NCBI GenBank assembly: GCA_963969495.1
Contig: OZ018318.1
Coordinates: forward strand, 101,712,641-101,776,640
Direction of reading: 5' to 3'
Length of the DNA: 64,000 nucleotides
From: Ceratothoa steindachneri
Lineage: Eukaryota; Arthropoda; Malacostraca; Isopoda; Cymothoidae
Each line of letters opens with the position of its first letter. The stretch's first letter is position 1. The translations under genes and the position numbers were made by a program. This document shows positions 34,301-45,763 of the stretch, one piece after another. Below the pieces are notes generated by a model, which saw only the letters and a list, made by a program, of their open reading frames with translations, did not search any database and was not told where the DNA came from.

Positions 34301-35782
34301 GGAGATAACGAATGAAACCTTTGAATGGGGAGAGCTAGCGAATAAAACTTTTGATTTGGTGAGAGCTATCAAATAAAACTTTTGCTTGAGAGAGAGCTGC
34401 AAATAAAAATTTGATTAGGAAACAGAGAGAGAATTTAACTTATGAATGGGGGACAGATAGCGAGTAAAACCTTTGATTGGGAGACCGCTGCGAAAAATAT
34501 TTGATTGCGAGAGAGCTAGCGAATAAAAATGTTGACTGGGGAGAGTTAACGAATAAATGCTTTGATTAGGTGAGAGCTAGCGAATCAAACTTTTGATTGT
34601 ACGAAGAGCCATCGAATAAAAATCTTGAGTGGGGTCGAGCTATTGAATAAAACTTTCATTGTGAGTGGGCTGAGAATAAACCTTTTGATTGGCAGAGAGA
34701 TAGCGAAAAAACTTTTAATTGGAGGAGAGTTAGCGAGTAGAACATTTGATTTTGGAGATAACGGCAAAAAAATATTTTGATTGGGAGAGAACTGCAAATA
34801 TAATTTATATTAAGATAGACCTAGTGAATAAAAATATTTTAATTGGGGAGAGCTAACGAATTAAACCTTTGATTGGGGGAGAGTTAGTGAATTAAACTTT
34901 TGTTTGTGGGAAAGCTAGCGAATAAAATGTTTGGTTGAGATTGAAGGAGTACTATCGAATAAAACTTTTAAGTGGGGAAGAGTTATCGAGTAAAAGCTTT
35001 AATTGGGAGAGAGCTGTAAATAAAGCTTTTGATTAAAGGAGAACTAGTGAGTACAACTTTTGATTGGGGAGAGTTAGTGAGTAAAACCATTCAGTGGGAA
35101 ATAGCTGCGATTTTTTATTGATTGCGAGAGAACTAGCGAATAAATTTTTTGATTTCGGCGAGCTAACGAATCAAAGTTTTGATTTTGGAGAGCTAACGAA
35201 TTAAACCTTTGATTAGAGGAAGCTAGGTAATCAACTTTAGAATATGGGGACAGCTATCGAACAAAACTTTATATTGGAGTAAACCTAGCGAGTAAAACCT
35301 TTGATTGATAGAGCGCTGCGAATAAAATTTTGATTAGAAGAAAGCTAGCGAATAAAACCTTTTATTAGGGGAGAGCTATACAATAAAAAAATTTATTGGC
35401 AGCTAACGAAAACATTTTTGAATGTGGGAAGCTAGCTAATAAAAATTTTGATTGGCAGAGCTAGCAGGTAAAACCTTTGACTGGGAGGGAGCTGCAAATA
35501 AAACTTTTGATTGGGGAGAGCTAATGAATAGAAAATTTGATTGAGGGAGAGCTGCAAATAAAACTTGTAATTGTGGAGATTGCTGGTGAATAAAAGTTTT
35601 ATTGGGAATAGCTAGTAAGTTAAACTTTTGATTGGAAGAGAGCTCTAAAAAAACTCCGATTAGGGGAGAGCTAGCGAATAAAATATTTTATTGTGGTGAG
35701 AGTGAAAGAATACAATTTTGATTGTGGGGAGAGTAAAGGAACAAAGCCTTTATTGGGAGAGAGCTAGTGAAGATTTTTTTTA
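34301..35782. repeat. About 30-bp satellite C, block 1
   Basis: Units near GAGAGCTAGCGAATAAAACT plus TTTGATTGGG. Spacing is about 30-31 bp with many indels. The minus frame 34585-34797 is only its translation. Confidence 0.9.
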
Positions 35783-35811
35783 TTGTGGGGATAGGTTACC
35801 TATCCCCACAA
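35783..35811. repeat. Perfect 13-bp palindrome at LINE scrap junction
   Basis: TTGTGGGGATAGG, loop TTA, then its exact complement. It lies exactly where satellite C meets the LINE fragment and looks like junction filler from a repair event. Confidence 0.8.
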
Positions 35812-36036
35812 CTTAGAACAAACACTCACAAAACAGATCAAAAGAACACTAGCACAGATACGAACAAGCAACTCACCCCTCCTAACGTCATACATGCACA
35901 AAGTATCTCCCACCACCCATACAACACCAAACTGAGCCAAATGTTTAACACAGATATACGATACCACACATCTCTTCAACTGCACACAGCTTTGGGCCCG
36001 GTGGATCTCTGGGAGAGACCCCGGGAGGGCGCGGAA
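35803..36036 (+). pseudogene. LINE ORF2 C-terminal scrap in satellite C
   Basis: About 230 bp closely matching 30350-30560 of the LINE fragment at 29.85 kb, with the same segments (NTSTDTNKQLTPPNVIHAQ in one frame; zinc-knuckle remnant; VDLWERPREGA). Both ends are truncated. It carries the same TGA at the first knuckle cysteine. It is flanked on both sides by satellite C. Confidence 0.85.
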
Positions 36037-37225
36037 AAGGGAAGAGCTAGCTAGTAAAACTTTTAGTTGGGAGAGAGGTGCGAACAAAACTTTTGATTGG
36101 AGGAGAGCAAGCAAATAAATATTTTCAGTAATTCCGGGAAAGCTTGCGAATAAATATTTGATTGTGGGAGAGCTAGCGAATAAAACTTTTAAAAGACAGA
36201 GGGCTAGCAAATAAAACTTTTGATTGGGGAACAGTTGCGAGTACAACCTTTGAATGCGAGAGAGATGCAAATATATTCTTTGCTTCAGGTGAGCTAACGA
36301 GGAAATATTTTTATTTATTGAGAGAGATGCGAATAAAACTTTTGATTTAGAGCTAGTGAATAATCCCTTTGATTTGGGAAGAGTTAAAGAATAAAATCTT
36401 TGATTGGGGGAGAGCTAGCAAATAAGACTTCTAATTAGGGGAGAGTTAGCAAATTAAACGTTTGATGGGGGAGAGCTAACAAATAAAACTTTTGATTTGA
36501 TGAGAGCTAGCAAATAAAAACTTTAATTATGCAGATCTAGCGAATAAAACCTTTGATTGGGGAAGAGCTAGAGACTTAAACTTTATGGGGGAGAGCTAGC
36601 AAATAGAAACTTTAATTATGCAGAGCTAGCGAATAAAACCTTTTATTGGGGGAGAGTTAGAGACTTAAACCTTATAGGGAAGAGCTAGCGAATAAAAGTT
36701 TTGATTGTCGGAAAGTTAACGAATAAAACATGTGATTAGGGCAGAGGTAAATAATAAAGATTTTGATTAGGGGAGAGCTAGCAAACATTTTTTTTTATTG
36801 AAGGAGAGCTATCGAATATTTTGGGGGATTGTGGGGGAGCTAGCGAATAAATATTTGGATTGGCAAGAGCTTACGTCTAAAGTTTTGATTGGGAGAGAGC
36901 TGCGAATCATTTTTTTTATTGAGAGACAACTAGCGAATAAAACTTTGATTGGTGAGAGCTAACGAATAAAACCTTTAATGGGGCAAGAGCTAGCGAATCA
37001 AACTTTTGATTGTGGCGAGAGCTATTGAATAAAACTTTTGATTCGGAGAGAGCTATCGAGTAGAACCTTTGATTAGGGAAGAGCTGCGAATAAAACTTTT
37101 GATTTGGAGAAACTCTGCGAACAAACCTTTTGATTTAAGGAGAATTAATGTAATGAATAAAATCTTTGATTGCAGGAGAGCTATTGAATAAGACTTCTGA
37201 TTAGGGGAGAGCTAGCAAATTAAAG
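36037..37225. repeat. About 30-bp satellite C, block 2
   Basis: Continuation of the GAGAGCTAGCGAATAAAACT array between the LINE scrap and the gypsy element. Confidence 0.9.
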
Positions 37226-39460
37226 GATTGGATATGATGCATTCACTCAACAATCTCATTTCTCGATGCTCGGTAGGCTGCTCGAAACCTCTGGGTCACG
37301 TTCCATTCCCTGCAGATATCAACAAGCTGGGCGGATCTAAATGCCCTGCTATTGTGAGCTAAAACTCCATCAGGAGATCCTCTTTCCCGGAATATATACC
37401 TCAACTATTGGCAAATTTTCCCAGCATTTTCAAACCGGGCCTCCCGCCGTATTGCAAACCTACTCGGTCCACAGTCCACTACAGGAAAAAAATACTCTGC
37501 CCTGGTGTTGTGTCACATCCAGCGCGAGCCTGCTCTATGAGCCCTCAACTCCTGTCTCCCTAGATACATGTAACACTGGTGTAGGGTCCATAACCTTACA
37601 TTGCCTATACGCTCTCACAACACATACTCCACCATCTTTCTCTGTATGGTGGGATTGAACAGCCTGGCTAAGTACAAAGTTCGCTCCACGCCAAAAAGGT
37701 GTTGTGAGTGTAAACCTTCGATGTCAATATCAAGTGCCACTGCAACCCTTGCTTCCCCAAGCCACACCTTGGGTACTTTTGTATAGATATCTGCCTTGTT
37801 TTTCTCTGAGGAAACAAAGGTTACAGGCAAGTCGACATCAATCTACAGCATCGTCTCGAACAATAGATAACCTCCGTCTGACCAACTTCTCTGACATACC
37901 GGTTACTCTTCAACCACCGGAGGACAGTAATCAAATCAGTCATAATTTCAACATGTCTCAAATTCCACTTCAGAGCTAGGTTCATCCCCTTGACAATCTC
38001 ATCCAACTCAGCAATGTTGATATGAGCAAAGTCATAACTGACCCCCGATTTCCATCGCAACCCCAAGAGCAAGAGTGCTGGCATCACACCATATGCGCTC
38101 TCGCCTGCAGAGCGCTACATGAAACAGCTCTCTCACTGGATCCTCCAAATTTACCCGAGCGAGCAGATCTCTGATCAAACCCATTTATGGGGTCCCACAT
38201 CATCATCCCATCTCTCTTCCTCCCTTACCATCTTTATGTAGCTGCAAGCAGCTCTTAACCACCCATACACAAGGGAGTAGCCCACAATCCTCCCACACAG
38301 AGAGAAGAGTTCGCGTCTAGATGGCTGCCCAACATGACCTCGGCCCGGCAACACATTAATCCTACTAAAAGCCAGCTCTCTGTTTCGGTTTCTCTGCAGA
38401 GCAAAGTTAAGTACCCGACCATCTTCCAAACGCTCAGGCTCTTTGGTAACAAGCCCGTAACGTGCAAGATGTTCCATCACCTCCTCTGCTGTTACTATCC
38501 CCTCATTTACAATCACATCATATATATATATATAACTGTCAGTCCTTCTCCGCAATCGTTCATCCTGCTCTAGCACCAAGTTAAGAATTTTCGGCATTAT
38601 CTTGGGAGCACAGTTCAGACCAAAGCCAAGCCGATTCATATGGTACAAAACCACATTGTACCTTACCCGCTGATAAGGCCACATACTACGGTCCACTCTG
38701 ATTTGCAAATATGCAGATTTAAGGTCCACTAACCGTGGCGCTGTGAAAGCTGCCTCTCTCTGTCCAAGGTCTTGCTGCAAACTGCAACATCAGTTCCAGG
38801 GTGACTCTTTACATGCTTATTCAGTTGCCGGAAATCGAGCACAGGCCTGACCTTATTTTTATTGGCCTGCGTCACTGCCATGAGAGGCAACAGTCCTTTA
38901 TCTGCACTCTGATCCTCACATATCTTCAGCCATCCTTTCTCAATCCAGGTTTTTACTTCTCCTTCAAATTTCTCCCTGGAGTGCTCCAATTTGGTACTCT
39001 CGCAACAATCCACTTCATTCATCATCTCCCGAGGCTAGTCCCTCTACAAGCAAAACTGCACTAGCCATGACTCATCATCAAATCTAACCGTAAACTCCCT
39101 ATCCTCCGACAGCAACACGGGTGAAGCCTTGAAACAAACAACAGTCTGGTTCTCATCACATCGATCATGGGCCAAGAACCGTACTCTATCATGCTTCCAT
39201 TCCACACTAGCTGCAAGGTTGATGAAGTCCATCCCAATAATAGTATCAATACCCCTGATTAAGTCACTTATAACCACGCAGTCAATGGTAAAGGATAGCT
39301 CACCTATATTAATGAACACAACCGCGCTGCTAGCACTAGATATCTCCCACGCGTCAACTTCGACCAAGGTCCCCATCCGAACACACTAGTCCCTGATCAT
39401 CCACGACTCAACCACAGACCTTGTTCACCCTGTGTCTACCAACATCTTTGCAGCTCTTCC
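37226..39460 (-). pseudogene. gypsy pol (PR-RT-RH-IN), disrupted
   Basis: Protease: the VDTG active site is near 39440 and is followed at once by a TGA in place of the next codon, then the protease body at 39376-39044 (IIGMDFINLAASVEW). Reverse transcriptase: VRPVLDFRQLNKHV (about 38850), VDLKSAYLQIRV (motif A), YHMNRLGFGLNCAPKI (motif B), then SYIYIYDVIVN where SYIDD is expected (about 38520-38535), caused by a (TA)n expansion. RNase H: NIAELDEIVKGMNLALKW and EIMTDLITVLRWLKS (38087-37821). Integrase zinc-finger region: SEKNKAD, DRTLYLARLF-like segment near 37640; core only partly readable to 37226. Multiple shifts and stops make it non-functional. Confidence 0.82.
38516..38535. repeat. (TA)n inside RT catalytic motif
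   Basis: A 16-bp TA run falls exactly on the YIDD codons of the gypsy reverse transcriptase and replaces the aspartate pair with Tyr-Ile repeats plus a single Asp. Confidence 0.85.
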
Positions 39461-39473
39461 GCTCACAGCACCA

Positions 39474-40225
39474 TTAACCACAGGAAGCGCCATTATTCCT
39501 TGTCTGAATGAGCTTCCGGCGCAGAAGCTCCTTCCTGCCAGTTTCCCTGGTTGCTGGGACAAACTCTTGACATCTGGCCAACACTCCTATATTTCTAACA
39601 TTTTGCTTCTCTTTTGCTGCGTCTTTTTCTGGGCAGTTACCAACCAAGTGGGGCCCACCACACCCAAAACACTTACGATCTTCTCGGGCACCGTTCGGCC
39701 TGCCAAATGCAATCCACCTGGCACTGCTAGCAACTAGTTTTGTGGCCACGGCGGTACAGGGCTGCTCCATTAACTCCAACATTAATGCTCTGGCCCTCTT
39801 AACCACAGCAAACAACTTCATATCTTATATGCTCGACGTCGCTTGAAGCTCTCCTGACACCACTGATGTCAACCCAGTCAACAAACACCCGCAGGAAAAG
39901 CTTGTCTGAGTTAATACCGACCAGCCGTGATAATTTCTGTAATTCCACCATGTATGTACACGTCTACTAGCTCTTATTCTTGAAATGGGTTCACAGAAAA
40001 TGTATTTAGAAGTGCATCATTGATACTCTGTGCACTCTTCTTCTGACCTTCATCCAATTCAGTGTTCACAGAAAACGCAGTGCCCTCTAGAGACATGGGT
40101 AAAATAGACTCTACATCCTTTAACCCTCTCAGCTTCATGAGCAGGTCGCACTTTGCCAGCCATTCCACAACACTCCTGGTCCCATCAAACGGCCTCATAA
40201 TATAGGTCAATTTCACGGTCGCCAT
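39474..40225 (-). pseudogene. gypsy gag, frameshifted
   Basis: Starts MATVKLTYIMRPFDGTRSVV at 40225 in a capsid-like segment (FDGTRSVVEWLAKCDLLMK). After a break near 39970 it continues in 39821-39474 with the nucleocapsid knuckle CFGCGGPHLVGNCP (C-x2-C-x4-H-x4-C). Gag would package element RNA in virus-like particles. Interruptions around 39830-39970 indicate decay. Confidence 0.75.
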
Positions 40226-40581
40226 AACAGCCTAGTGAAGCGAAGGCCTAGATAGCTTGTGGAATATTAACAAGAGATTGTGGCAGCTCGAGCTCACCGG
40301 TAGTTTTGTGTCAAACCAGTACGTCCGTCTGATTCACTACACAATCACACGTCGAGAAAGAACCAGTAAATTGAAACAAAAACAAACAACAAATATAAAC
40401 ACCAAAATCAACACAGCAGGGAACAGCAACTAAGACAACACACTCTAATAACACAAATGCGTAGTAAACAACCGTGTATCACCAGTGCCACACACAAACT
40501 GCTTCTCACCCTTGACCATCCGCCCACCAAGCCTATGCACACACACACAGACATACATACATATTCCGTATTCCTCCGCAC

Positions 40582-42585
40582 AACTGGAAGAGAGCTAGCG
40601 AAAATGTTTTGATTGGCGTTGAGCTAAGCAAAAAAACCTTTGATTGTCGGAGATCTAACAATAAAATTTTAGTTGGGGGAGAGCTATCTAGTAAAACTTT
40701 TTATTAGCGAGAACTTCGAATAAAACATTTCATCGGAAGAGAGCTAGCTAATAAAACATTTGCTTGTAGGGAGAGCTAAAGAATAAAATTTTTGCTTGTG
40801 GGAAGGGCTAGCGAGTCAAACCTTTGATTGGGGGAGAGATAGCGAGGAAAACTTTTCATTGAGAGCTAGCGAACAAAACTTTTGATTGAGGAAGATCTAG
40901 CCAATAAAACTTTTGATTGTGGGCGAGCTAGCAAGTAAAACTTTGATTTGGGGTGAGCTAGGGAATAAAACGTTCTTGGGGCGAGCGACGGAATAAAACG
41001 TTCTTGAGGAGACCTAGTGAATAAAACTTTTGATTTCAAGAAAGTTAACGAATAAAGCTTTTGATTGGCGGAGAACCAATTAATAAAATTTTTAATTGAG
41101 GAGAGCTAGCAAATTTTAGGGGGATTGAAGGAAAGCTATTGATTTTTTTTTATTTTGAGAGAGTTAGAGAATAAAACCTATGATTGGGGGCGAGCTAGTG
41201 AATAAAACTTTTGATTGGAGAGAGCTAACGAGTAAAGTTTTTATTTTAAGAGATTTGTGAATAGAAATTTTTATTGGGAGAGACATAGCGAATAAAGATT
41301 GTGGGAAGAGCTAGCGAATAAAACTTTTGATTGCCAGAAAGTTAACGAATAAAACATTTGATTCGGCAGAGCTAATCAATAAAATCTTTGATTGCGGGAA
41401 AGCTAGCAAATATTTCTTTTTGGATTGGGAGTAAGCTAACGAATACATTTTTTTTATTGTAGGAGTGCTACCGAATAAAACCTTTGATTGGGAGAGAGCT
41501 AACGTGTATTTTTTATTGGGAGAGAGCTATGAATAGAACTTTTGATTGAGGAGAGTTATCGAGTAATCTTTGATTGGGAAAGAGCTAGCGAATAAAACCT
41601 TTGATCGTGGTAGAGCTAACGAATAAAAATTTTTATTGCAGGGGAGCTAGCAAATACAACTTTTGATTTTGTGAGAGTCATCCAATAAAACTTTTTATGA
41701 GGAAGATCTAGCCAATAATACTACTGTCTGTGGGAAGAGTTAGCGAGTAAAACGTTTGATTGGTGAAGAGCTCTAAATAAATCTTTTCATCGGGAGAGAG
41801 CTAGCAAATAAAACTTTTGATTGTGTGGAGAGCTAGCCAAAAAACATTATCTTAAGGGGAGAGCTAATAAATTAAACTTTTGCTTGTGGAGAGAACTAGC
41901 GAGTAAAACGTTTGATTGGGGGAGATTATAAGGAGTAAAACTTTCGATTGGGAGAGGACTTTGAATAAAAGTTTTGATTGAAATGGAGCTAGCGATTCGT
42001 ACTTTAGATTTGTATAGAGCTAGCGAATAAAACGTTCTGGGGGAGCTAGCGAACACAACTTTTGATTTGCGGAAAGCAAACGAATAAACCTTTTGATCGA
42101 GGAAAACTATCAATAACACCATTGATTGGGGGAGAAATATCGAATAAAACTTTTGATTGTGGAAGAGCTAACGAATAAAACTTTAGAGGGAGAGCTATCG
42201 ATTAAAACTTTATGGAAAAGAGCTAGAGAATAAAAATTTTGATTGCCAGAAAGTTAACTGATAAAAATTTTAATTGGGGAGAGCTAATTAATAAAATTTT
42301 TCATTGGGTAAAAGCTAGCAAACAATTTGGGGGGGAGGTGGGATTAGGGGTAAGGTAGCGAATTTATTTATTTTATTGTGGGGGTGCTAGCAAATAAAAC
42401 TTTTGATTGGGGAAGAGCTAACGTGTAATTTTTTTATTGGGAGAGAGCTGCGAATAGAACTTTTGATTTAGGAGAGTTATCGAGTAAATCTTTTGATTTG
42501 GAGAGAGCTAGCGAATAAAACTTTTAACTGTGGGAGAACTAACCAATAATACCTTTGATGAGGGAGTGCTAGTGAATAAAACACT
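40582..42585. repeat. About 30-bp satellite C, block 3
   Basis: Same GAGAGCTAGCGAATAAAAC-type units as at 34.3-37.2 kb, ending at GAATAAAACACTGACAGAC. Counting the three blocks, the satellite covers about 4.7 kb. Confidence 0.9.
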
Positions 42586-43449
42586 GACAGACTTACTTAT
42601 TGCAATATAAACTACAGGAACTTCTATAATTGATTCAAACAACTAAGCTAAGGAAATAAATTAGTATTATCATTAACCTGCCACATGTCCAGGTAAATTG
42701 GTCTCCCCTTCGCTTCTCCATTGGACGATGATTCCTTTCCTCCTCGAGAAAACTCCAAACCAATGATCCTCGGAAACCTCAGAAACACGTTCTACAACTT
42801 AACAAATACAACTCTGTCCTTTCTTTATCGTATAAATAGGTACTCTTAAAAATTCCCCTTAAATTACAAAACATTAAATTCGTTTCTAGAGTCAGATCCT
42901 TCTAGTATTCGATTCTACAACCCCAACCTCACAAGATATAAGAGATATACCGTTACCTTAGGATCGACTAGTACGAAAATTTTCTCTTGGAAGAGTAGGG
43001 TCACCCCCTTGTGTCGCATGGGAGAACCAGGCAGTGGTTTTCACATCATTGATCTTCAAATGGAGAGATACCGGGATTAATTGATCTCTTCTCCGATTTG
43101 ATCCGAGCTGGCCTCAGATTGTGGACGAAAATCCTCATGTTCAGTATCTGTATCTGTTAGTCAATAAAGGGAAAAAGGTGGAGGTCCCCAGCCAGCTCAT
43201 ATTCAAATTCAATAAATCCCATTTAGTCTTTTAATTGGGTAGAATCGTAAATAATTGTTGAGACGCCTTCTAGTTTTCTTTTCCAGACTTTACATACAAT
43301 TATAAGGCAAATAGTGGAAAATTAATTGGTTGTTGGCTCATAAATAAATTTATGAGAGGATTTATGACAAACCCATAATACCCACTAGCTTGTTAAAAGC
43401 CCATTTCACCGTGTAATAATGGGCCATTATATCATAAACTATTTAGTTA
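42586..43449. other. Spacer, nothing recognised
   Basis: No gene or repeat is recognised. It forms the left flank of the Tc1-like element. Confidence 0.4.
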
Positions 43450-44712
43450 CGGTGACCATAAGTTTTCGGACACCTCAGAAATTAGACAAATGCAGGGTAT
43501 TAAAGATTTTATTTGCATATAAATTTGAATATAACAATTAGGAAAAGATGAATAAATAGTAATAAGTTATATATGCCCAAAAATAATCGACAAGAATCAT
43601 CAAAATACAAAATTTTACCGAACATGTAACATCAGTAACATATAACAGAGCATTGTAGGTTGGTTGACGATGTTTTACAGCCTCTTTCAGGTTCTGCCAG
43701 AGGCTTTACAGTGATTTCATATCCGAAGACCATCCAGCAATTTTATCAACGTGATATCTTGTCCTGGGCCTACTGTAAGTGGACGCAGATATTCAACGTA
43801 AGACATTGTCCTGCTGTAAAATCACATTTCAGCCATTTTGGGAGAATTCTTGGGCTCAGGATGAGATGTAATCCCTCAGGACAGCTTGGTATTTTTTTCT
43901 GAATTCATGGTGCTATCAGATAGGGTGAGACAACCCACCTCTCAATTCAGCCATTACAGATGACTAATATGCTTTACTTTTGGCACGATGCACTCTCGAT
44001 TTCACTGCTTCCCTGGCCTTCTGCGGACTCGAACTTTGTCTGGGTTCTAGAAAAACTTGAACGTGGACTCGTCGGACAATGAGACACGTCCCGACCAACG
44101 CATTGTCCATTTGCGGTGATCACTTGGCCAAGCCAGTCGAAGTCGCTTCTGCTGATCAGTTGTACTGTTCTGACGGATGCGTTAACATGACCGCCCTTTG
44201 GGCATTCATGTTATAGTTGGATTGCGGTTTTCTTAAGATCCAGAAGACTCATGCGATGCACAGACCCGTTGTCATTCACGTTGCGTACCTAACATAAATC
44301 GTCCAGAACGAGGTCAGTCCAGGATGTTCCCATTTTCTCGGATCATCTTCAACACCTCTTTAACACCGGAATGCGATCCACTGACTTTCCGGGCAATTTC
44401 TCTACATATGAAACCCTCCTCTTACAGCGTGCCTATCAGACTTCTTTCTTCCACGGCATATTTACGTGTTTTCTCCATTATCATATCATTATCAGAGTTT
44501 GTTGATAAGGCATATCATATTAAATCAACAAATATGATTTGAAGACTTTTTGACTGTAACATACCGAATACTGATACCAGGATTTCATACATTTCAATAG
44601 CATCGTCATTTTAAATATATAAAAAAAAAGCTAGAAGGAGACTCGTACTTTTATTTTGCTTTTCAGATATATTGGATAAATGCAGTTGTCCGATACCTTT
44701 TGACCTCAGCTG
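43450..44712 (-). mobile_element. Tc1-like element with TIRs and TA duplications (1,263 bp)
   Basis: The left end CGGTGACCATAAGTTTTCGG and right end (read inward) CAGCTGAGGTCAAAAGGTAT both continue to CGGACA and resemble Tc1-group terminal repeats. TA flanks both sides (43448-43449 and 44713-44714). The enclosed minus-strand gene is a Tc1 transposase relic. Confidence 0.85.
43620..44480 (-). pseudogene. Tc1-like transposase, heavily decayed
   Basis: From about 44480 leftward: MEKTRKYAVEERSLIGTLYE start and GFICREIARKVSGSHSGVKE, the paired helix-turn-helix region; then SLSDESTFKFF with the first catalytic Asp (about 44080), RVRRRPGKQ, ECIVPKVKH, a degenerate QQDN block (second Asp), and LWQNLKEAVKHRQPTY near the C-terminus (expected NPIENLW around the third acidic residue). 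Numerous stops and shifts. Normal length is about 340 residues. Confidence 0.8.
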
Positions 44713-44714
44713 TA

Positions 44715-45160
44715 TGGTGGGACAGAGCGAAAGAGATCAAAGGCTAGGCGTTTATAAAGAAAAACCCTTGTAGTCTTGGGGATTTTTTACAACAGCTAGA
44801 CAGACGGTTTTAAAAATTAGCCGGCGGCCAAATAAATAGGTGTAAAGGCTTGAAAATAAAGTGTTGAAAAAGAGCAGAATAAAGATTTCTATAAGAGATA
44901 AAGCCCACGTAGTCTCAATCTAATTTTGAAACAGGTATGGGAGTGGGATCTGGAGAGCGTGACACTATTTTAGGTGCAAAATGTAGAAGTATACACGGGG
45001 TTAAAATGAAAGGAATAGAATCTTATATGTGACTTAAATAAAAAACTGTTCCTGATTCATTACATTACAGTTATCAAAGTGCCGTCGTGTAAATAACGTT
45101 GACAGTCAGGCTTTTCCACCTAGATCTGTCCTGGGCCTTCAACGCGCAGGGATGGTTTTC
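44715..45160. other. Spacer, nothing recognised
   Basis: No gene or repeat is recognised. Confidence 0.4.
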
Positions 45161-45430
45161 TGTCCCATTCAATGTCTTTCAGTATGCTTTCAATGTATTT
45201 AGGTCGCTGATACTGTGTTGAGCATCGTATTCTTTGAACAGAGGTGGTGTTTAGTCGCTTTCGATGTATTTCATTGTGCTTTCTATGCATTTACGTGTCT
45301 GATACTATGTTGATCATCATATTCTATGGACAGAGATAGTGTTTAGTCTCTTTTTATGTATTTCAGTATGCTTAGTCTCTTTCGATGTATTTCAGTATGC
45401 TTTCTACGTATTTAGGTCTCTGATGACGTC
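45161..45430. repeat. Degenerate tandem repeat, about 100-110 bp
   Basis: Blocks CTTTCAATGTATTTAGGTCG, TGATACTGTGTTGAGCATC and GACAGAGATAGTGTTTAGTC recur two to three times with decay. A shorter sub-repeat (TTTCAGTATGCTT) lies inside. Confidence 0.65.
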
Positions 45431-45590
45431 ATGATTTTCCTCCTTCTATTTTTTCCTTTGAACCTGTAGTTTAATCGCCTCATCGACGCCATTGCTCATA
45501 GTCTGGTCCAATAATTATTCTAGTCCTGGATCTGGACACACCGCTTTTGTTTTAGTCGGTGGTATTGACCCTATGACTCAATCCTACGAT

Positions 45591-45613
45591 CATATATATA
45601 TATATAAATATAT
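45591..45613. repeat. (TA)n, left border of PLE
   Basis: Short imperfect TA tract directly outside the left 3' end of the Penelope-like element. Confidence 0.9.
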
Positions 45614-45763
45614 ATGAGGAATTAAACCATATTCTCCGAAGACAATTTAATTCAGAACAGTTTCGGTGTATCTCACACCCTTTTTCAACTGACACTGGGC
45701 AGAAAATATAGGAGAAATGCATATAAGCATAACACAAGATCCCCTATTTTTTCCCCCAATCCC

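Larger units (their letters stand above)
37226..40581 (-). mobile_element. Ty3/gypsy LTR retrotransposon, truncated
   Basis: The minus strand carries, from 40225 leftward, gag with a CCHC knuckle, aspartic protease, reverse transcriptase, RNase H and the start of integrase. Protein order PR-RT-RH-IN is that of the Ty3/gypsy group. Satellite C resumes at both sides (37225 and 40582). Integrase stops midway and no LTR is recognised, so the element is truncated at least at its 3' end. About 350 bp upstream of gag (40226-40581) may be leader or LTR remnant. Confidence 0.85.

Noticed and set aside
34301..42585. Centromere identity for the large satellite block
   Set aside because: Only about 4.7 kb of heavily diverged units, without higher-order regularity; no basis for calling a centromere.
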